7,365 bases of DNA from Deltaproteobacteria bacterium (GTDB lineage Bacteria; Desulfobacterota; Desulfobulbia; Desulfobulbales; Desulfocapsaceae), in NCBI GenBank assembly GCA_021779275.1, contig JAJYAX010000072.1:1-7365 (forward strand), read 5' to 3'. Shown here in pieces: positions 6,820 to 7,365 of the stretch. Made by a program: the position numbers and the translations under genes. Under the pieces are notes generated by a model that saw only the letters and a program-made list of their open reading frames with translations, was not told the DNA's origin and ran no database searches. Numbering within the stretch: position 1 is the stretch's first letter; every line of letters begins with the position of its first letter.

Positions 6820-6897
6820 TTCCTGTAGAGAAGGAACAATCCGCCGGACGCCTGGCAGGAGAGCCGCACCACGCCATCCACCTCTATTGAGGAAAGA

Positions 6898-7302
6898 ATG
6901 ATTGCCGGAAACCTTACACTGACCACGAAAGGCTCCATGGAACTCATAGACATCACCGCCATGGTGGAAGACAGGCTGCAGGCCGCAGGCATCACACGGG
7001 GGATATGCACACTGTTCAATCCCCATACCACCGCCGGCCTGACCATCAACGAGGGAGCGGATCCGGCGGTCCGGCAGGATATCATAGACGGCCTCAGGAC
7101 GATGGTCCCCATGGACCACCCTTTCAGGCATCTGGAAGGAAATTCACCCGCCCATATCATGGCCTCTCTGATGGGGAGCTCTCTTACCGTTTTTATTGAA
7201 GACGGCAGAATTACCCTGGGGACCTGGCAGCGGATATTCTTCTGTGAATTTGACGGCCCTCGAACACGATCACTGCACTGGCGGCTCATCTCGTATAATT
7301 GA
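6898..7302 (+). CDS. yjbQ: YjbQ/UPF0047 family protein
   Basis: A 134-residue protein of normal family length. YjbQ proteins are small cytosolic enzymes; the E. coli member has a weak (secondary) thiamine-phosphate synthase activity, and the physiological reaction is not settled. Conserved features visible: FNPHTTAGLTINEGADP (40-56, His43), FRHLEGNSPAHI (76-87, His78 and His86), and the signature core DGRITLGTWQRIFFCEFDGP (102-121). The histidines and the glutamate of HLEGN probably form the metal/phosphate site. The start is set by GAGG at 6889-6892, 5 nt upstream. It lies 78 nt after cbpM on the same strand with no terminator between, so co-transcription is likely, though nothing links the functions. 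Nothing is missing or broken. Confidence 0.93.
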   Translation: MIAGNLTLTTKGSMELIDITAMVEDRLQAAGITRGICTLFNPHTTAGLTINEGADPAVRQDIIDGLRTMVPMDHPFRHLEGNSPAHIMASLMGSSLTVFIEDGRITLGTWQRIFFCEFDGPRTRSLHWRLISYN

Positions 7303-7365
7303 TCCCACTATTTAGACGATTTGTGCCTCGGGAAATCTCTGCGCCGTTCAGCGGTTTTCATTTAT
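7303..7365. other. Short non-coding end of the window
   Basis: 63 nt after yjbQ. It holds only a weak CCG/CGG pairing around 7343-7353 followed by TTTT, too short a stem to call a terminator. No start codon with a ribosome-binding site is visible on either strand. Confidence 0.5.

Noticed and set aside
6819..6837. Hairpin GTTCCT/AGGAAC just after cbpM as a terminator
   Set aside because: Only a 6-bp AT/GC-mixed stem with no following T-run; readthrough into yjbQ seems more likely.
6483..7289. Minus-strand open frame (268 codons) opposite cbpM and yjbQ
   Set aside because: Serine/arginine-rich low-complexity product typical of a shadow frame; both plus-strand genes are clear family members with ribosome-binding sites.
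7294..7299. TATAAT at the end of yjbQ as a promoter for a downstream gene
   Set aside because: It is formed by the last codons (Tyr-Asn) of yjbQ, has no suitable -35 sequence upstream, and no gene start is visible in the remaining 63 nt.

Overview
The window reads as a chromosomal housekeeping stretch from a fairly GC-rich Gram-negative bacterium. Codon choice (CTG, GCC, ATC, CGG) and the gene families (an AroL-like shikimate kinase, a divergent GT5 glycogen synthase, and a CbpA/CbpM pair followed by a YjbQ protein) suggest Desulfobacterota (former Deltaproteobacteria), possibly near Syntrophales. That placement is recognition, not a computed result. I see no mobile element, CRISPR array, tRNA, rRNA or phage gene.

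Left part (1-1058): the 5' end of a minus-strand gene runs off the left edge. About 315 codons are visible, helical and without a recognisable catalytic motif. It resembles the N-terminal extension of some PEP/pyruvate-binding (PEP synthase-like) proteins, but the domain that would prove this is outside the window. Between it and gap lies a strong intrinsic terminator on the minus strand.

Centre (1059-5410): a leftward array reads aroL (shikimate kinase), aroC (chorismate synthase), glgA (glycogen synthase), gap (GAPDH). It begins at a sigma70-like promoter near 5383-5410 and ends at the hairpin near 1017-1042. Spacing is tight: aroL stop to aroC start is 8 nt, aroC and glgA overlap by ATGA, and glgA to gap is 48 nt. 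It therefore looks like one transcription unit joining the end of aromatic biosynthesis to glycogen synthesis and the central glycolytic/gluconeogenic oxidoreductase.

Right part (5411-7302): a divergent rightward unit encodes CbpA (a DnaJ-family co-chaperone without zinc fingers), its modulator CbpM, and a YjbQ/UPF0047 protein. The 196-nt divergent intergenic region holds candidate promoters for both units. The last 63 nt contain no feature I can support.

All complete genes look intact, with no frameshift. The most notable points are the glycogen synthase, in which the usual N-terminal Lys-X-Gly-Gly substrate motif is altered, and the mixed aro/glg/gap operon. I found no convincing new multi-gene system.
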